A DNA stretch of 64,000 bases from Gnetum montanum (GCA_015680685.1 MNCI01011145.1:940616-1004615); one strand, 5' to 3'. Shown: positions 22,915 through 35,281, numbered from the stretch's first letter. Translations and numbers: made by a program. Notes: generated from the letters alone by a model not told the origin.

Positions 22915-23869
22915 TGATGAGTGTCAAAGTGTCATGTTGGTAGGCCCGCATTGACGTGGCCTCATCAACTGGCCTCCATTGATGGGGCCCTGTTTACGTG
23001 GTGTTGCCTCATCGACGGGCCTATATCAACATAGCACTTGCTACATCTACGGGGCCTCGTTGACATAGTCCTATAGCAAAAACTATAAATATGAGCTCAC
23101 AGCTGTGTTTATAGGCATTAGAAGTCGTAATAGTAGCAGTGATTTTTTAGTTTGTTCATTTGAGAGTTAGAATATTTTTTTGAGTGCCCACAACAAGAGT
23201 CAAAAAGTATACAAATCTTTATTTGAGCATTGTTGTACCTGAACCACACTAGTGTGTACGACAATAAAGACAAGATTCTTGTTAAACCTTGTAGCACTTA
23301 GAATAGATTAATGATTTATTTATGCATTTATTATTTTCATTAATTATGTCATTAATTAAGCTAAATTAGACTTTGAGAAATTAGTTGATTAAATAAGCTA
23401 AATAGATTAAACACATAAGTATGAACGCTTCGAGCGTAAACACATATTCACTAGGTAATCTAGTAATGTTATTGATTGGTGCACCCAGTAGCGTAGTGCT
23501 TGGTAACCTAGTAGTGGATATGTGGGTTTAGGACGTGTATGGAAAGTGGGACTAGATGCTTATGTTAGGACTAGTTAGAGATTAGTTAGTTAGTTAAATT
23601 AAATTAGTTATTAAATTACTTCATCTCTCTCTTTAAGCACCAAAGAACATAAGACACAAAATAATAAAAATCATATGCCTTGATTACCTTGAACCATACC
23701 ATGTGCATCACAAGTGTAATTGGAAGACAATAAACGACCATTAGGGTGAGGTTCACTTCCTAGGAGACTAATGTACCAGAAACTATAGAGTTCGCAGAAT
23801 TTGACCAGATCACGTGTGAATGTTTTGTGATTCGTATGGTTGGGCATAGGGGTACCTCATTACTCATCA
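22915..23869 (+). repeat. El5 5' LTR (955 bp)
   Basis: Ends TGATGAG and CTCATCA. The U3 part (22935-23070) is filled with variants of a roughly 20-base unit around CATCGACGGGGCC/GACGTGGCCTC, followed by TATAAATA at 23084-23091. Confidence 0.93.
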
Positions 23870-23870
23870 T

Positions 23871-23888
23871 TAGCACTATTGTCAGGGA
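23871..23888 (+). other. El5 primer-binding site (tRNA-Asp type)
   Basis: TAGCACTATTGTCAGGGA lies one base inside the LTR and is a transition-rich variant of the tRNA-Asp complement. Confidence 0.78.
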
Positions 23889-24019
23889 CTCTTTTTGTTG
23901 AAACATGCACTACATAGGATTAGTGAATATTATTAATATCGTTGGATGAACCCAAAGGTCAACATTATTTTCAAAGTATATAATTACAAAAGCACATTGA
24001 TTATTTTATTTGTTGCAAA

Positions 24020-26430
24020 ATGTCTTCTTCTTCTCATAGGCGTGACGATGTTAAATTGCTAGTTCCTCAGGAATGCAAAGTGATATATACTCATCTAGAT
24101 GAGTGTATACTCGGCTTCACTTTTATCCTACATCAGGATGAGCAATTGCAATGGTGTGACATGAAAGGTAACATTGTAATGCCTCTCGATCAATCTATGC
24201 CTATGATGCTACTTCAAACCCTTAAGAAGTTAGGAAACCATGATCTTCAAGAAGAATATGTTGTGCATGACCATCAAGACTACCATCCCACTGAAACACA
24301 ACGCAGGTGAGATCAATACCAAGAGAAGCATCATGAGTTTGCGAAGGGGAAATAGTTCACTAATCCATTGTTCTTGCTAAATAAATATGACAATGAGGAT
24401 CCTTCCTCTGAGGGCTTTCAACATGAAAATTATCCACCCCTTATTATTGATGATGGGGGTGTGGTCTTGAATCTGTGGTCTACGATCAACAATCTAGGTT
24501 CAGGAAAAGATGGTAGTTAAGGTAAGGGATCGAACAAGCATTAAGATAATAAGAAAATTGATGAATGTGACCATGATAAAAAAAGAGGAATTAGCAGATA
24601 CCATGGTGGTGGTAGTCCTCCTCCTTCTTCACCCTCTTCATCTACATCCTCTTCTTCTTCTTCTTTTCTTATTTTGAAAGATGCCACAGAAGAAACAATT
24701 GTGATGGAGATGACCAACAAGTCTATAATGAACAAAGGGGTAATAGAGGACATCATCGATGATAATGAAATCATGATGATGATGAGCCTTTGTTTACAAC
24801 TTAAAGCATGCTTAACATTGCAGAGGTAGTTAAGATCCCCACTAAGCATGTGAAAGATAGTTGGATCAAGTGCTTCAACATGAACAATATGCCAAGATTT
24901 GAGGGGGGATATAACTATGATCCATAGACACATCTACAAGCTTTCCATAATACCTATGCCTTGCAAAACATTGAAAATAATTGTTAGAAACTTAAGCTAT
25001 TCCCTAGGACACTCATTAAGGAAGTAGAAAGTTGGTACTAGTACTTGGAGCTAGAATCCATCCGCAAATGGAGTACCATGCTAGAACTATTTAATGATAA
25101 ATATCAGGCATACTCCAGAGTGTCTAATTTGAGAAGGCAAATCCAAGGCTAGAAATAGGGAACAAATGAACCCTTGGATGATGCCATGGGAAAATATTAT
25201 TTTCTCTTACACTTATGCCCTAGCCATGGTTATTCTCAAAGGGAACAACTTTGCCACATCATGAATGGGCTCATAGTAGAAACTAGAAGAACTCTTGATG
25301 TTTATGCCCAAGGGAGACTATCCAAACTAAGAGCTCATCAGATCCAAAGGCTAATAGAGTAGGTAGTAAAAGAAGAAGGTGAGTTGCAAAAAAGGCAAAG
25401 TGCAAAAGAATATAATAAAGATCCTTCCATCAAGAAAAGGGAGGTTCGATTTTATGATGAGGAAGAGTCACCACTTGATGAAGTGGTGGATAGGAAAACC
25501 TTATCCATCCAATAATCTGTTTCTAATATTTCGGCAAAGGTTGAAAAACTATGGAAATATTTGGATGAGAAATTCTAAACTGCTATGAAGATTGCTAAAG
25601 AATCCAAAGAGTGAAATAGTGATTGTGACTGTAGAAGGTGGAAAGAAGTTGAATGTGCCTATCAAAGAGGTAAGGGCAAAGCTGCTACAACTGAAGAAGT
25701 TGTGTAGATAGACTCTGAAGATGATGGTGGGTATGAAATTTGTTAATATGACCATCTGAAGGGATGTTTCTCTATGGTGTCACACTTACAAGAGTATAGG
25801 GTGTATGCATTGAATCTGCAATTAGCAAGGAGGCAAGCACCAAGATGATTGCCTTATTGTCAAGGCAATCCAAGGCAATTCCACCAACAACAATAAGCTT
25901 ACTATCCAAGTGGAGCTCCACAACAAGCATATGAGCAATACCAATAATGGCACCAACCACAGTCATGAGGAATGCCACCTTCAAGATAGTAGTACCCTTA
26001 TAGGCAACCAGATCCATCTTGGTACTATGTTCAGCAACCTATTTCTCCACGAAGTTCTACTAGCCATGCTTGATTCCAAAATCACTATTACCCTCCAGAG
26101 TACCATCAAAATCACTCACCATCTACTCAAGGGGAACACCCATATCCATACCATCATCCACATCCATCTGCACACATTCCTCTACCCTCAACCTAGTTAC
26201 CACTTACTCTATCCATGCAAGGTGAAATTGCCCCACAGCCATAGCAAAGAAATGCTATGAGGGTTGTACATTTACAATTGGCCTTCTAGATGGGTGGTTT
26301 AGAGAAATGATCTAGGAAATGACAATCTTTCTAACCTAATAGTCCTCCCAAACCCTCATAACCTAATACAACTAGTTGCCTTGTATCTCCAACATCCCCA
26401 TCCTCTACATCAAACACATTCGAGGGCTCT
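24020..26430 (+). pseudogene. El5 gag (decayed)
   Basis: Starts MSSSSHR at 24020, shared with El1 and El7. The N-terminal 96 codons are open (VIYTHLDECILGFTFILHQD). A Ser-rich part lies near 24620-24670. The core reads RVSNLRRQIQG, KYYFLLHLCPSHGYS and LSKLRAHQIQRLIE (25115-25360). A zinc-knuckle-like EICxYDHLKGC lies at about 25736-25770, where the first Cys is Tyr. The Q/Y/P-rich end runs to about 26250. Several stops and shifts are present. Confidence 0.85.
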
Positions 26431-26439
26431 TCAAACCAA

Positions 26440-27460
26440 ATGCCACCTCAAATATGCACTATGATGCTAACTCATGCTATTTTTGGTTGGATCAAGGTTG
26501 AAAACCTTATCACAAAAAGATTTGACCTAAGAAGTCCTATTATTTACATACAGATCACTAGACATGAGCCATGCAAGGCTCTTCTTGATTCTAATTCTAG
26601 TGTCAATCTCATCTTCTACAACATGTACAAGGTATGGAACCTACCACCTGTTAAGAAGAGCAACATATATTTGGAATTGATAGACTAGTCAAGCACTATC
26701 CCATTAGGGCTAGTGGAGGACATTGTGACTATAGTTTATGGGTGATCCTACTTTGCCAATTTTTTGGTGATCAAGGTAGAAAACTACAAAGGTGACTTTC
26801 CCATCATTATGGGAAGGGCTTGGATAAGCATAGTTGATGCATGAATGGACATAAGGAACCTCTTCTTGCAAATCTCCAAGGAGAATGAATTTGGATAGCT
26901 AGAGAAGAAGTGTGTTCTATGCATTGCGTATAGCAATAACAGGTGCAATTGTGTCTAGAAAATCTAGTCCATTAAAAGAACATACATTAAAGTATGTAAT
27001 CAGTGTGCATATGAAACTGATATCCAGTAGCCACAAAATAGGAGGGCACCCAATGGCTGACATGTGACTCTAATAGTAGCACATTATGCATGGAACCTAC
27101 TAAGCACTTGACATGCACCTTTATAAAAAGCATGAATGAACTTAAGCAAGTTCATCACCAACTCTTTGATGATGAAGAAGAAGATGATAACTGCTAGGGA
27201 GAGTTGGAAATTCCTGATAATTTTAAGAAGGAGCCCCTAGAGTTAAAAACTCTACTAGTTGACATGGAGTATGCATTTTTAAACAATGGTAAGCTGGTCA
27301 TAATCAATGCAAATCTTGCTTCTAAACAAGAAGATAAGTTGTTGTAGGTGGTCAACAAATAGCCAATAGCCTTTGCTTAGTCATATCCCAAACTAATTGG
27401 AATTGATCCAAGGATATTCTAGCATCGTATCTACACTGACCTAGCCATGAAGTCAAGAAG
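26440..27460 (+). pseudogene. El5 protease and linker (decayed)
   Basis: Aspartic protease. CKALLDSNSSVNL (26572-26612) is the active-site loop with D-S-N where D-S-G is needed, so this copy is dead even apart from its stops. FPIIMGRAWIS (26801-26833) is the second motif. The linker up to 27460 matches El1 5421-5900 and leads into the reverse transcriptase. Confidence 0.8.
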
Positions 27461-27469
27461 GCAGCCATA

Positions 27470-28260
27470 GAGGTAGTTGAACCTCAAGTTGAAGTAGATT
27501 GTTAAGGAGAAAATAGAACAACTCATCAAGGTAGGGTTCATCTATCCCATTGCTGATAGTGAGTGGGTTAGCCCACTTGTAATTGTGCCAAAGAAATGTG
27601 GCAAGTGGTTGGTTTGCATCAACTTTAGGTTGTTGAATATGGCAACATTTAAAGATCATTTTCCATTTCCATTTGTGAACCAAGTGTTGGACACCATATT
27701 TGGGCATTGTTATTATAGCTTATTGGATGGTTATAGTGGGTATAACTAAATTCAAATTGCATCAGAATATGAGGCCAAAACAACATTCATGAGTTCTTGG
27801 GGGATTTTTGCATATTGTAAGATGCCATTTGGTTTGTGCAATGCCCCTACAACATTTCAAAGCTTGGTCCTTAGTATGTTTTAACAATAGATTATTAGTG
27901 GGAAAAAATTCTTTATGAATGACTTCCTTACCTATGGGACTACATTTGAGCAAGCCTTGGATCACCTTGAGTAGGTACTAAAAAGGTGTGGATATACAAA
28001 CCTTAGGCTCAATTGGTAGAAAAGGAATTTAATGATCTAGAAAAGCATAGTACCAGAGCACAGAATTACTCAGTTATGGATTGAGGTAAACTTAGAAAAT
28101 ATAAGGGTCATCCAAGGAATTACATGCTAACCAAAGATAGTGAAAGACATTCAATCATTCCTTGGACACATTTCCTACTACCAATGGTTCATAGAGAATT
28201 TCTCTAAGATCACAAAGCTATTGGTTAAGATTACAAAGACATATGCTCCATTAATCTAGA
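27470..28260 (+). pseudogene. El5 reverse transcriptase (decayed)
   Basis: Blocks in order: FIYPIADSEWVSPLVIVPKK, CINFRLLNMATFKDHFPFPF, LLDGYSGYN, MPFGLCNAPTTFQSLVLSMF and FFMNDFLTYGTTFEQ (27505-27965). The catalytic box is F-M-N-D: one of the two aspartates is now Asn, a G-to-A change. Further stops follow. Confidence 0.9.
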
Positions 28261-28299
28261 CCAAGGAATGCAAACATGCATTCCAACTACTAAAATAAA

Positions 28300-28730
28300 A
28301 ACTTGTGGAAACTCCAATTCTACGGGCACCAGATTGATCCATACTATTTTATATAATGATGGATGCATCTAATTATGCCTTGGAGCTGTGCTTACACAAT
28401 TAGATGACAAGAAGCATCTATATTACATCCACTAAATGAGTCAAAGCATTGTGGGTGCATAGTTGAATTACACTACAACTGAGAAAGAACTAATGGTAGT
28501 GGTGTATGCTCTTAAAAAGTTTAGGTACCATGCACTTGGATATAAAGTATTTGTGCACACAAATCATAGTGCCATTTGCTTCCTAATGAATAAGCCAATG
28601 GTGAGCCTGTATCATATGGTGGCTTGTGATCTTACAAGAATTTAATCTTACAATGGTAGATTAGAAAGGGACTAAGAATGTGGTCGTTGACCACCTCTCT
28701 CGTTTAAGATTGGATAGTTTGCTCTTTAAT
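28300..28730 (+). pseudogene. El5 RNase H (decayed)
   Basis: MMDASNYALE (28356-28390) is the D-A-S start. KELMVVVYALKKFRYHALGY and FVHTNHSAICFLMNK (28487-28600) follow, then the QEFNLTMVD and VVVDHLSRLR boxes (28635-28710). The HTDH box reads HTNH. Stops and shifts occur. Confidence 0.85.
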
Positions 28731-28789
28731 CAATTTTCAAAAAAACTTCTCTTTATAGGAGAAATCAATGACAAAATGCCCACTAAATC

Positions 28790-30060
28790 AAAATGGTATG
28801 ATGACATCGTCACTTACCTTCTCACTTAGGAGATGCCACAAGATCTAAACTTTAGGAAGAAAAAACAGTTTCTTCATTGGGCAAAGTACTTCACAGAAAT
28901 CAATAGATACCTTTACAAGGTGTGCACTGATGACCTAGTTTGTTAGTGTGTCCTTGATGTAGATCAACTACGTGTTGTCCAAGATGCTCACGAAGGCCTT
29001 TGCAAAGGCCACTATGTAGGAAAATGCATGACATAAAAATCCTGATGGTAGGATAGTATTGGCCTACAATCTTTAGGGATGTCCATCAATTGGTTTGATC
29101 TTGTGAGCACTATCAACGAGATGGTGGGATAACTGCTAAAATGAGGGATCCTCAACAGTAGATTCAACCGCTAGAGCCCTTTGACATATGGGGCATAGAC
29201 TTCATGGTCCCCATCACATCCATGTCCAATTGAAAAGCATACATCATTATAGCAGTCAACTACTACACCAAATGGGTAGAAGTAGCAATTGTCACCGACT
29301 ATACATCTTCTATTACTGCTCGATTTTTGTAACAAAATGTTGTAAATAGGTTTGGGGTGCCACGTGCATTAATTTTTGATAGCGGAATCCATTTTATAGG
29401 TTCCACTTTTTGAAAATTGATGCAATGCTTGAGGGTTGAACTTAAATTAAAAATAGCCTATCACCCCTAAGCCAATGGTTAAGTAGAGGTAACTAACAAG
29501 GAGATCACAAAGATTCTAATAAGAACTATCAGCAAATATAGGAGAGACTAGAGCATAAAACTCAACGATGTCCTTTGGGCCTATCGCTTAACATGGAAAC
29601 TTTCTCTTGGCTACTCTCCTTATGAGCTAGTGCACGAGAAACTTCTAATGCTTCCAATTCAATTCAAGCTCTGTACACTCTCAATAGCCTGTGAACTGAA
29701 TCTTGACCTAAGTCTAGCACAAAAAGAAATATTGATCAACCTCAACGTGCTAGAAAAAAATTGATTAGTAGCCTTATCTTTAAATGAAGTGCACAAAGCG
29801 TTCATCAAATAATGACATGATCTTAGAATTCAGAAAGTAAAATTTCAACTTGGAGATAAGGTTCTTTATTAGAACCCCACACACGTACCCCAAAAAACAA
29901 AGTTCCAAATGTTGTGGGAGGAATCTTATATAATTAACGAAACCTTTTCTTTTGGGGGCATGATCATATACAAACTTGAGAGCCCAAATAAGAAGTAGTT
30001 GGTCAACATCCAACAAGTAAAGCTTTTCCATGAGCCCAAGCAAGCCAGTGCAATAAATAC
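28790..30060 (+). pseudogene. El5 integrase (decayed)
   Basis: An N-terminal segment (KQFLHWAKYFTEINRYLYKV; 28868-28925) leads to a zinc-binding half with GLCKGHYVGKCM. The core has EPFDIWGIDFMVPIT, AVNYYTKWVEVAIVTDYTSS, FGVPRALIFDSGIHFIG and, late, YHPxANGxVEVTNKEITK (29178-29520): D, D and the VE segment of the DDE triad can all be placed. The C-terminal part (VLWAYRLTWKLSLGYSPYEL, then KVKFQLGDKVLY) reaches about 30060. No chromodomain is seen. Scattered stops. Confidence 0.88.
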
Positions 30061-31675
30061 CTCAATGGATGGACAACCATACTCAATTTTTTAGATCTTC
30101 TCCTTCCAACTCAATCATGGGGAAGGCGGTCATATGTGTTAATCATCCATATGTCTCCTTATTTTTTCTATTTTTTTTTCACATTTTTGATTTTGCAAAT
30201 TATTTATTTGAGAACTTTTTGATTTTAAAATTTTTCATATTTCTGCAACATTTGTTGTTTTACACCATCAATTGTATGTTTGAATCTTTCTTGAATATTT
30301 TACACTTATATATTTTACCTTGTTTTGTTTGAGTGTGATTTTCAAATTTTTGCTAATAAATGTGCTTTGTGCCAACAAGACACAGTGGTGATGTAGCTGT
30401 ACTAATGGTGGTTTGTGCTTAATGTTTTGTTTGCTAATGTATGGTTTCTATTTTTGAATTTTTGTATTGATGGATTAGTCATGGTTTCTTTATCATGGAA
30501 TAGGCAGTGAGACCACGACATCCACCCATCTAGAAGCTCTATGGTTTTCCTTATTCTAGAAGTTTAAGGTCCCTTTCATTAAATTAACTTTAATAAATTA
30601 TGACCTTGGTAGTTTTTGGAATTAGGAAGGATTCAAAGGTTTGTATAGGATGTGAATTCAAGGGAACTCAATACTTTTTGTACTTTTCTACTTGGATGCT
30701 TGAGTGTTTTCTTTAACTTCTTATCATTCCATGCCAACTAATAATAGGAAGTTGAATAAAGTCTTTGCATGGTGTGGTTGCTATTTAAAAAGAAAAGAAA
30801 AATAAAAAGAAGAGACAGATAAAAATAAAATAAAACAAAAATAAAAAAAACAAACATGATGGGAATTCAAAGCACATCCCTTAGACAAATAAATGGGCTG
30901 CAAGCACTAGTTATGGGACTAGAAAGACATGTTACCCATGCCTAAAGGTCCCCTCTAACTAAGGCTCTCTCTCACTTCCTACTTCTATTTTCTTCTCTTT
31001 ATGGAATGGTGGTTGTTTTGTAGAAGCACTCTTGTGTCTCAATCTTGGAGTGGCATTGCAAAGTCACTTAAAGAGGTTGGTTTTGGTTTGGACTAAGGAT
31101 GGATCTTCTTAGGTTATTTTAAACATAGATTCCACAAGGGACTTATGACCTTAATTCGGAATTCCATTCCACCTTCTCCATCATTCATCTCTGCTAACCA
31201 TAACTCACCTCACTGCTAAAGTCCATGTTCTTGATTCTATGTCTTGGTTTGACATACTTGAATTTTTAGGTAGAATCTTTCGAGTTTTGGTCCTTAACTT
31301 CCATAAACCATTAATCACTAATGGATCCACGATCTCCTTAGGTTGAGGTTATGTGAAAAGAAAATAAGGCATGTGCCTGCTATGGGGAGGACCCACTTGC
31401 ATATCCCTTGGTTGGGTTCATTAAGCACCTTATCCCTAGGTATTCTTGCATTCAAAATATTTTGTACATCCATCTTCTACATCACACCATTTGCTCCTTT
31501 ATATATTTTTTTCATAAACACATTTTGCATCAAATGTTTCAATTTTTGAGCTTTCAAAATCCTCTTCAATGATTTTATCATATTTTTGGCTTTTCTAGGA
31601 TTCCATGGACCCAAAATTCATTTAAAAACTCATATTTTTTTTTGAGATATTCAAGTTTTAAAATTTTACCTATGG

Positions 31676-31768
31676 GTCCCATATATAGGCCTCGTCGATG
31701 GAGTTGACCCATATATGAGGCCTCGTATATTGGGCCTCGTTGAAGTAAGGGAAAAATTCTATATATAT
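31676..31768 (+). promoter_or_regulatory. El5 internal promoter-like module
   Basis: Three or four copies of GGCCTCGTCGATGG-type words (31690-31742) are followed by TATATATA at 31760-31767. The same pair, cluster then TATA box, forms the U3 of the family LTR (cluster 22935-23070, TATAAATA 23084). The accessory frame opens about 440 bases downstream. Promoter function is inferred. Confidence 0.55.
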
Positions 31769-31818
31769 GCATGATCCCATGTTGAAAATTTTACATTTTC
31801 TCACAAATGCCAAGAGAG

Positions 31819-31916
31819 TTTTTTAAATTTTCAGAGCCCAAAACCTTCTAGAGCCTATAACTTTCAAATCGTTTATCCAAATCACTTTTTTCTTTGACCT
31901 TGCAACTACTGAAGGT
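31819..31916 (+). other. El5 conserved leader block with possible splice donor
   Basis: The block around AGCCCAAAACCTTCTAGAG and ATAACTTTCAAATCGTTTATC is conserved in El1 (1105-1192) and El8 (60766-60860). It ends GAAG followed by GTAATC (GT at 31915); El8 has GGAG followed by GTAAGC at the matching place (60757). An AG lies just before the accessory ATG at 32206. A leader intron is possible but unproven. Confidence 0.4.
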
Positions 31917-32205
31917 AATCTCTTTGTCCTGTAGGCCACAAATGTACCATTTTTGATAGAAAATATTTTATCATTTTTCTAACTCCCACAAATTTTTGAC
32001 TAAGAAATCAACCATTAAACACCAATTTACAAGAGTTAAACCATTCCAACAAGCTTCAGTGACATTTCCAATAAATAATTAATAAAATAATCAATCTGCC
32101 ATGGTCCAACCTTAGCCAAAGTGTAACTAAGTAATAAGAGAATGTATTCAAAAGTTTAAAATTACACATTATATCTACTAATTTATGGATGTGTTGTGGC
32201 TATAG

Positions 32206-35045
32206 ATGGCACCAAAAAGAAAGCATAAGCAAGAAGTAGGACCATGTCAACCAAGGGAGAAACACCCTAGAATAGGAAGAGGACAAGAACAGGTCCAAGA
32301 AAAATTGCTCTCAACCCATGCTATAGGTCCTCTTAGGGAAGAGGCTAAGGTGGAATTTATTAGATAGATTCTAGAACCAACAGTAGTGATAGAACACTCC
32401 CATTAGGATGATGCAGTAGCACAACAAGCCAATCTTGAAGTGACTTTGACAAAAGATTTTTTCAATCAAATTAGATCATGAGAGGTTTAAAAAATGATGC
32501 TCTAGAAGTTCAACTTTGACCCTTTCCTAGAGCAAGCATCAAAACAAGTGTAGGACTAGCTAAAGGCCTCTTCCATGTGGCCAATCACTAGGGAGTGGTA
32601 CATGGGAGAGGCAGTCATATTCTAGAATAACAGGCAAGTTAGATTAATAGTAAAAATTAAGGACATCTTAGTGTCCTACTGGGTGTAGGCGATTGCACAA
32701 GTGCTTGGGTTGCCAGAGATAGGGGGGATTCTCATTGAGATCCCAATGCATATGGATCCCAACATCAAGAAAGAATAAATGCAATAGTGCTATGGCGTCA
32801 ACCATAAGGAGTTTGGTGTGCTGACACTAGTAGAGAGGATTTACTATAAGATTGTAGCCTTCCAGCTTAATCCCACAATGAGGCTAAGAAAAATCATTAC
32901 TTTCTTTACCTAAGCATGCATTGTTTTGAGTGGGAGATTCCTCGTCAACCTTCCACATCTGAACTATTTGGAGATAGAGAAGTAGTTTAAAGAAAATGAA
33001 TGTGGAAGGAAGGCACTACTATTTCCATTCCTCATTAGAAAACTTTGTTGAAGGGGAGGAATAGTCCGTTACATCAATGACATTATTAGGCATGTTCGAG
33101 TCACCAACTAGGTAAAAATAATGAAAGATAAGATGCCTGAAACGACTATCCAAGAAGAGGAGTAGTGACCACCACCTCCACCTACCACTTAGACAACAGT
33201 GCTAGACATCACTACAACCACCCAATGGTTATGTGAATATCAAGAATGGCTCTTAAGTGAACAAGAGTAACAAGTAGGCATGAGTGGTGGGGACCCATCT
33301 ATGTATAGACCAACAATGAGTCACCTCAATGTGGTCTCCTAAACAATCAGCTTGATGGATGGAGGTGGATCAATTTTCTTAGCACAAAGAACGCAGTTGC
33401 CTACAAGGTTGAATCTGAGTGCTAGAGAGGTCATAGTATCTCTTGTAGAACAACAATCACTCTTAGAAATTTCCTTCTTAGTGTGCCTAATGGAAGATGA
33501 GGGAGCAACAATTTTGGTGATGCAACACCATGGGTAGGAGACTTTAGTAGAGGTGGTCATTGATAGGATTGTAATATGCTCAATGCACTTATAGCATCTA
33601 CACTAGATGTCACTGCACTCAAGGATGTGTAAATGTTCGCAAGAACCACAAGTGATAGAATAAACATATTACAACATGAAGAACTATTGGACTAACTGGT
33701 GGGAACTAGGTAACCACTTCTAGATGTCTTGGACCTTTCAAACAATATTACTACAACCTAGTTGGAGCTGCTTGAGACAAGGAGCAAGAACATCATCTTG
33801 GAGGGGCAACTTGAAATAGCCAAGGAGCTAAATGAATGCTTGGTTGGTAAAGTTGTAGAATTAAGAGCGTAGATTGCTAACGCTGCATTTCTCAGCCCAA
33901 CATTGATAAGAGATGAAGCTATGGAATAGCTTCACACCAACCTAAAAGGAGTTGAGGGAATAATGGAAATGATATCATTCTACTAATCCTTGGAAAAGGT
34001 TACATAGCACAAGATTCAGAAGGCCTCAGATTAGACCTATCGAAAGAATGTAGAGTTGATCATAGAGAACCATCACCTGCAGAATTTTGATGGGCATAAG
34101 CAATAATTAATTGATTTCATCCATCAATAGAAGGAGTAATTGGCTAGAGAAAATATAGAACTGAGGAGATTAGCAGCAGAAAATTGAAATCTCTCCATGA
34201 AGAAGGTCCATGCTCTTCACCAAAAAACTACGATTGAGGTAGCTGCATAGAAATTGGAGGCTCTCAAATTTAAGAGAGTCAAGGACCATTACTGAGAATA
34301 GGTCAGTCTACAAAAGGAAGTAAATGAAAAACACATCTAGTTAGTGAGGAAAAAAGTGAATGAAATCCTCTAATAACTCTAGTAGGAAAAATAATTATGG
34401 CAACCCATCATTGATGGGATAGATGCCTACAACAAAGCATAAATTCACATGAAGGAGTTGTAAATTAAGGAAATGATAGAATATATGAAGCTTGCCAATC
34501 TTTGATATGAAAATCTGGCCATGTTGACTGCTAGATGGACATGGTAAGAGCTTGAGAAATAAGTGGCCAGCTCGTACTTGTTGTATGAGGTTGAGTTCAA
34601 GCATCACAAGGACACCAAGAAAAAGCTTGCAGTGGCAAATGCTAAACTTGAAGTTCTCAAGGCATGATTCACTAATCAAGGATCAACTATCAAGAACCTA
34701 GCTAAGAGGATAAATGACTACTAGGATCTACAAAACACAATTAGGGTGGTTAACATTAAATGCAAATAGTTTATTGCTTGGTTTGTCAACATGAAGGAGA
34801 TGTTCCCAATAATGCCTTCTCTATGGGATGTTCCCATTCTAGGCCATATTAGTGACGTTGCATGGATTGTGAATGATCCTTGGAGTAAGGAGGAGAAGAT
34901 GAAGGCATTACTAGATGTCTTTCACGTTCCATCAGAAGTTGTAGTTGTAGTAGGATAGCCACAGTCTCCTTAGATACCACATGTGCCTGAAGCCAGTGAA
35001 GATCCTTTAGAAGCTTAGAAGCCACCATTGCCTAGGATAGTTTGA
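32206..35045 (+). pseudogene. El5 accessory frame, about 945 codons, coiled-coil protein of unknown function
   Basis: Not gag, pol or a recognisable envelope: no signal peptide or membrane segment is seen. It opens MAPKRKHKQEVGP with a basic, nucleus-targeting-like start. A globular part (about residues 110-290) contains EWYMGEAVIF, RLIVKIKDILVSYW, VLGLPEIGG, YYKIVAFQLNP and LPHLNYLEIE, with a layout resembling plant transposon-protein domains from Athila-like elements (inference). A proline/threonine-rich link follows, then a long heptad-type region (about 520-860: ELLETRSKNIILEGQLEIAK, ELRAQIANAAF). The end reads PPLPRIV and then TGA at 35043. El8 57636-60497 is a collinear copy of nearly equal length. 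Many TAG stops and at least one shift. Confidence 0.7.
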
Positions 35046-35272
35046 TCTTCTCCACGGCCTTGATGTCACCAAAGGATGTGTTATCTAATTTTATGTAGTC
35101 ATGTCATGGTGTTAAATTTTGAGTCATGAACACCACAATGTTTTGTAATGTGTTGATTTGTACACTTGGGCACTTAGTTTTGTCAAGTCAGTTTGTTTTG
35201 TTAAGAGTCAATTAATAATCCCATACCTTTCCAATTTTGTAAAGGAACTCAAGGATGAGTTTTCATTTAGTT

Positions 35273-35281
35273 GTGGGGGTA
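35273..35281 (+). other. El5 polypurine tract
   Basis: TGGGGGTA(T) directly precedes the 3' LTR start TGATGAG at 35282. Confidence 0.85.

Larger units (their letters stand above)
30061..32205 (+). other. El5 spacer between integrase and accessory frame
   Basis: Non-coding. The first part (30140-30350) is a T-rich run conserved in El1 and El8 and may hold a transcript end. Later parts (30500-31400) match El1 (2340-1620) and El8. A purine-rich stretch of A and G lies at 30790-30850. The promoter-like module and leader are listed separately. Confidence 0.65.

Noticed and set aside
25549-26017. Minus-strand frames antisense to El5 gag
   Set aside because: Shadows of gag, as for El1.
30069-30332. 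Phe/Leu-rich open frame resembling a membrane protein
   Set aside because: It is a translation of the T-rich spacer after integrase. The same T-rich run is broken in El1 and El8, so it is not conserved as protein.
32206-35045. Envelope gene of a plant retrovirus-like element
   Set aside because: The position fits, but I see no signal peptide, membrane segment or cleavage site; the product looks like a soluble coiled-coil protein.
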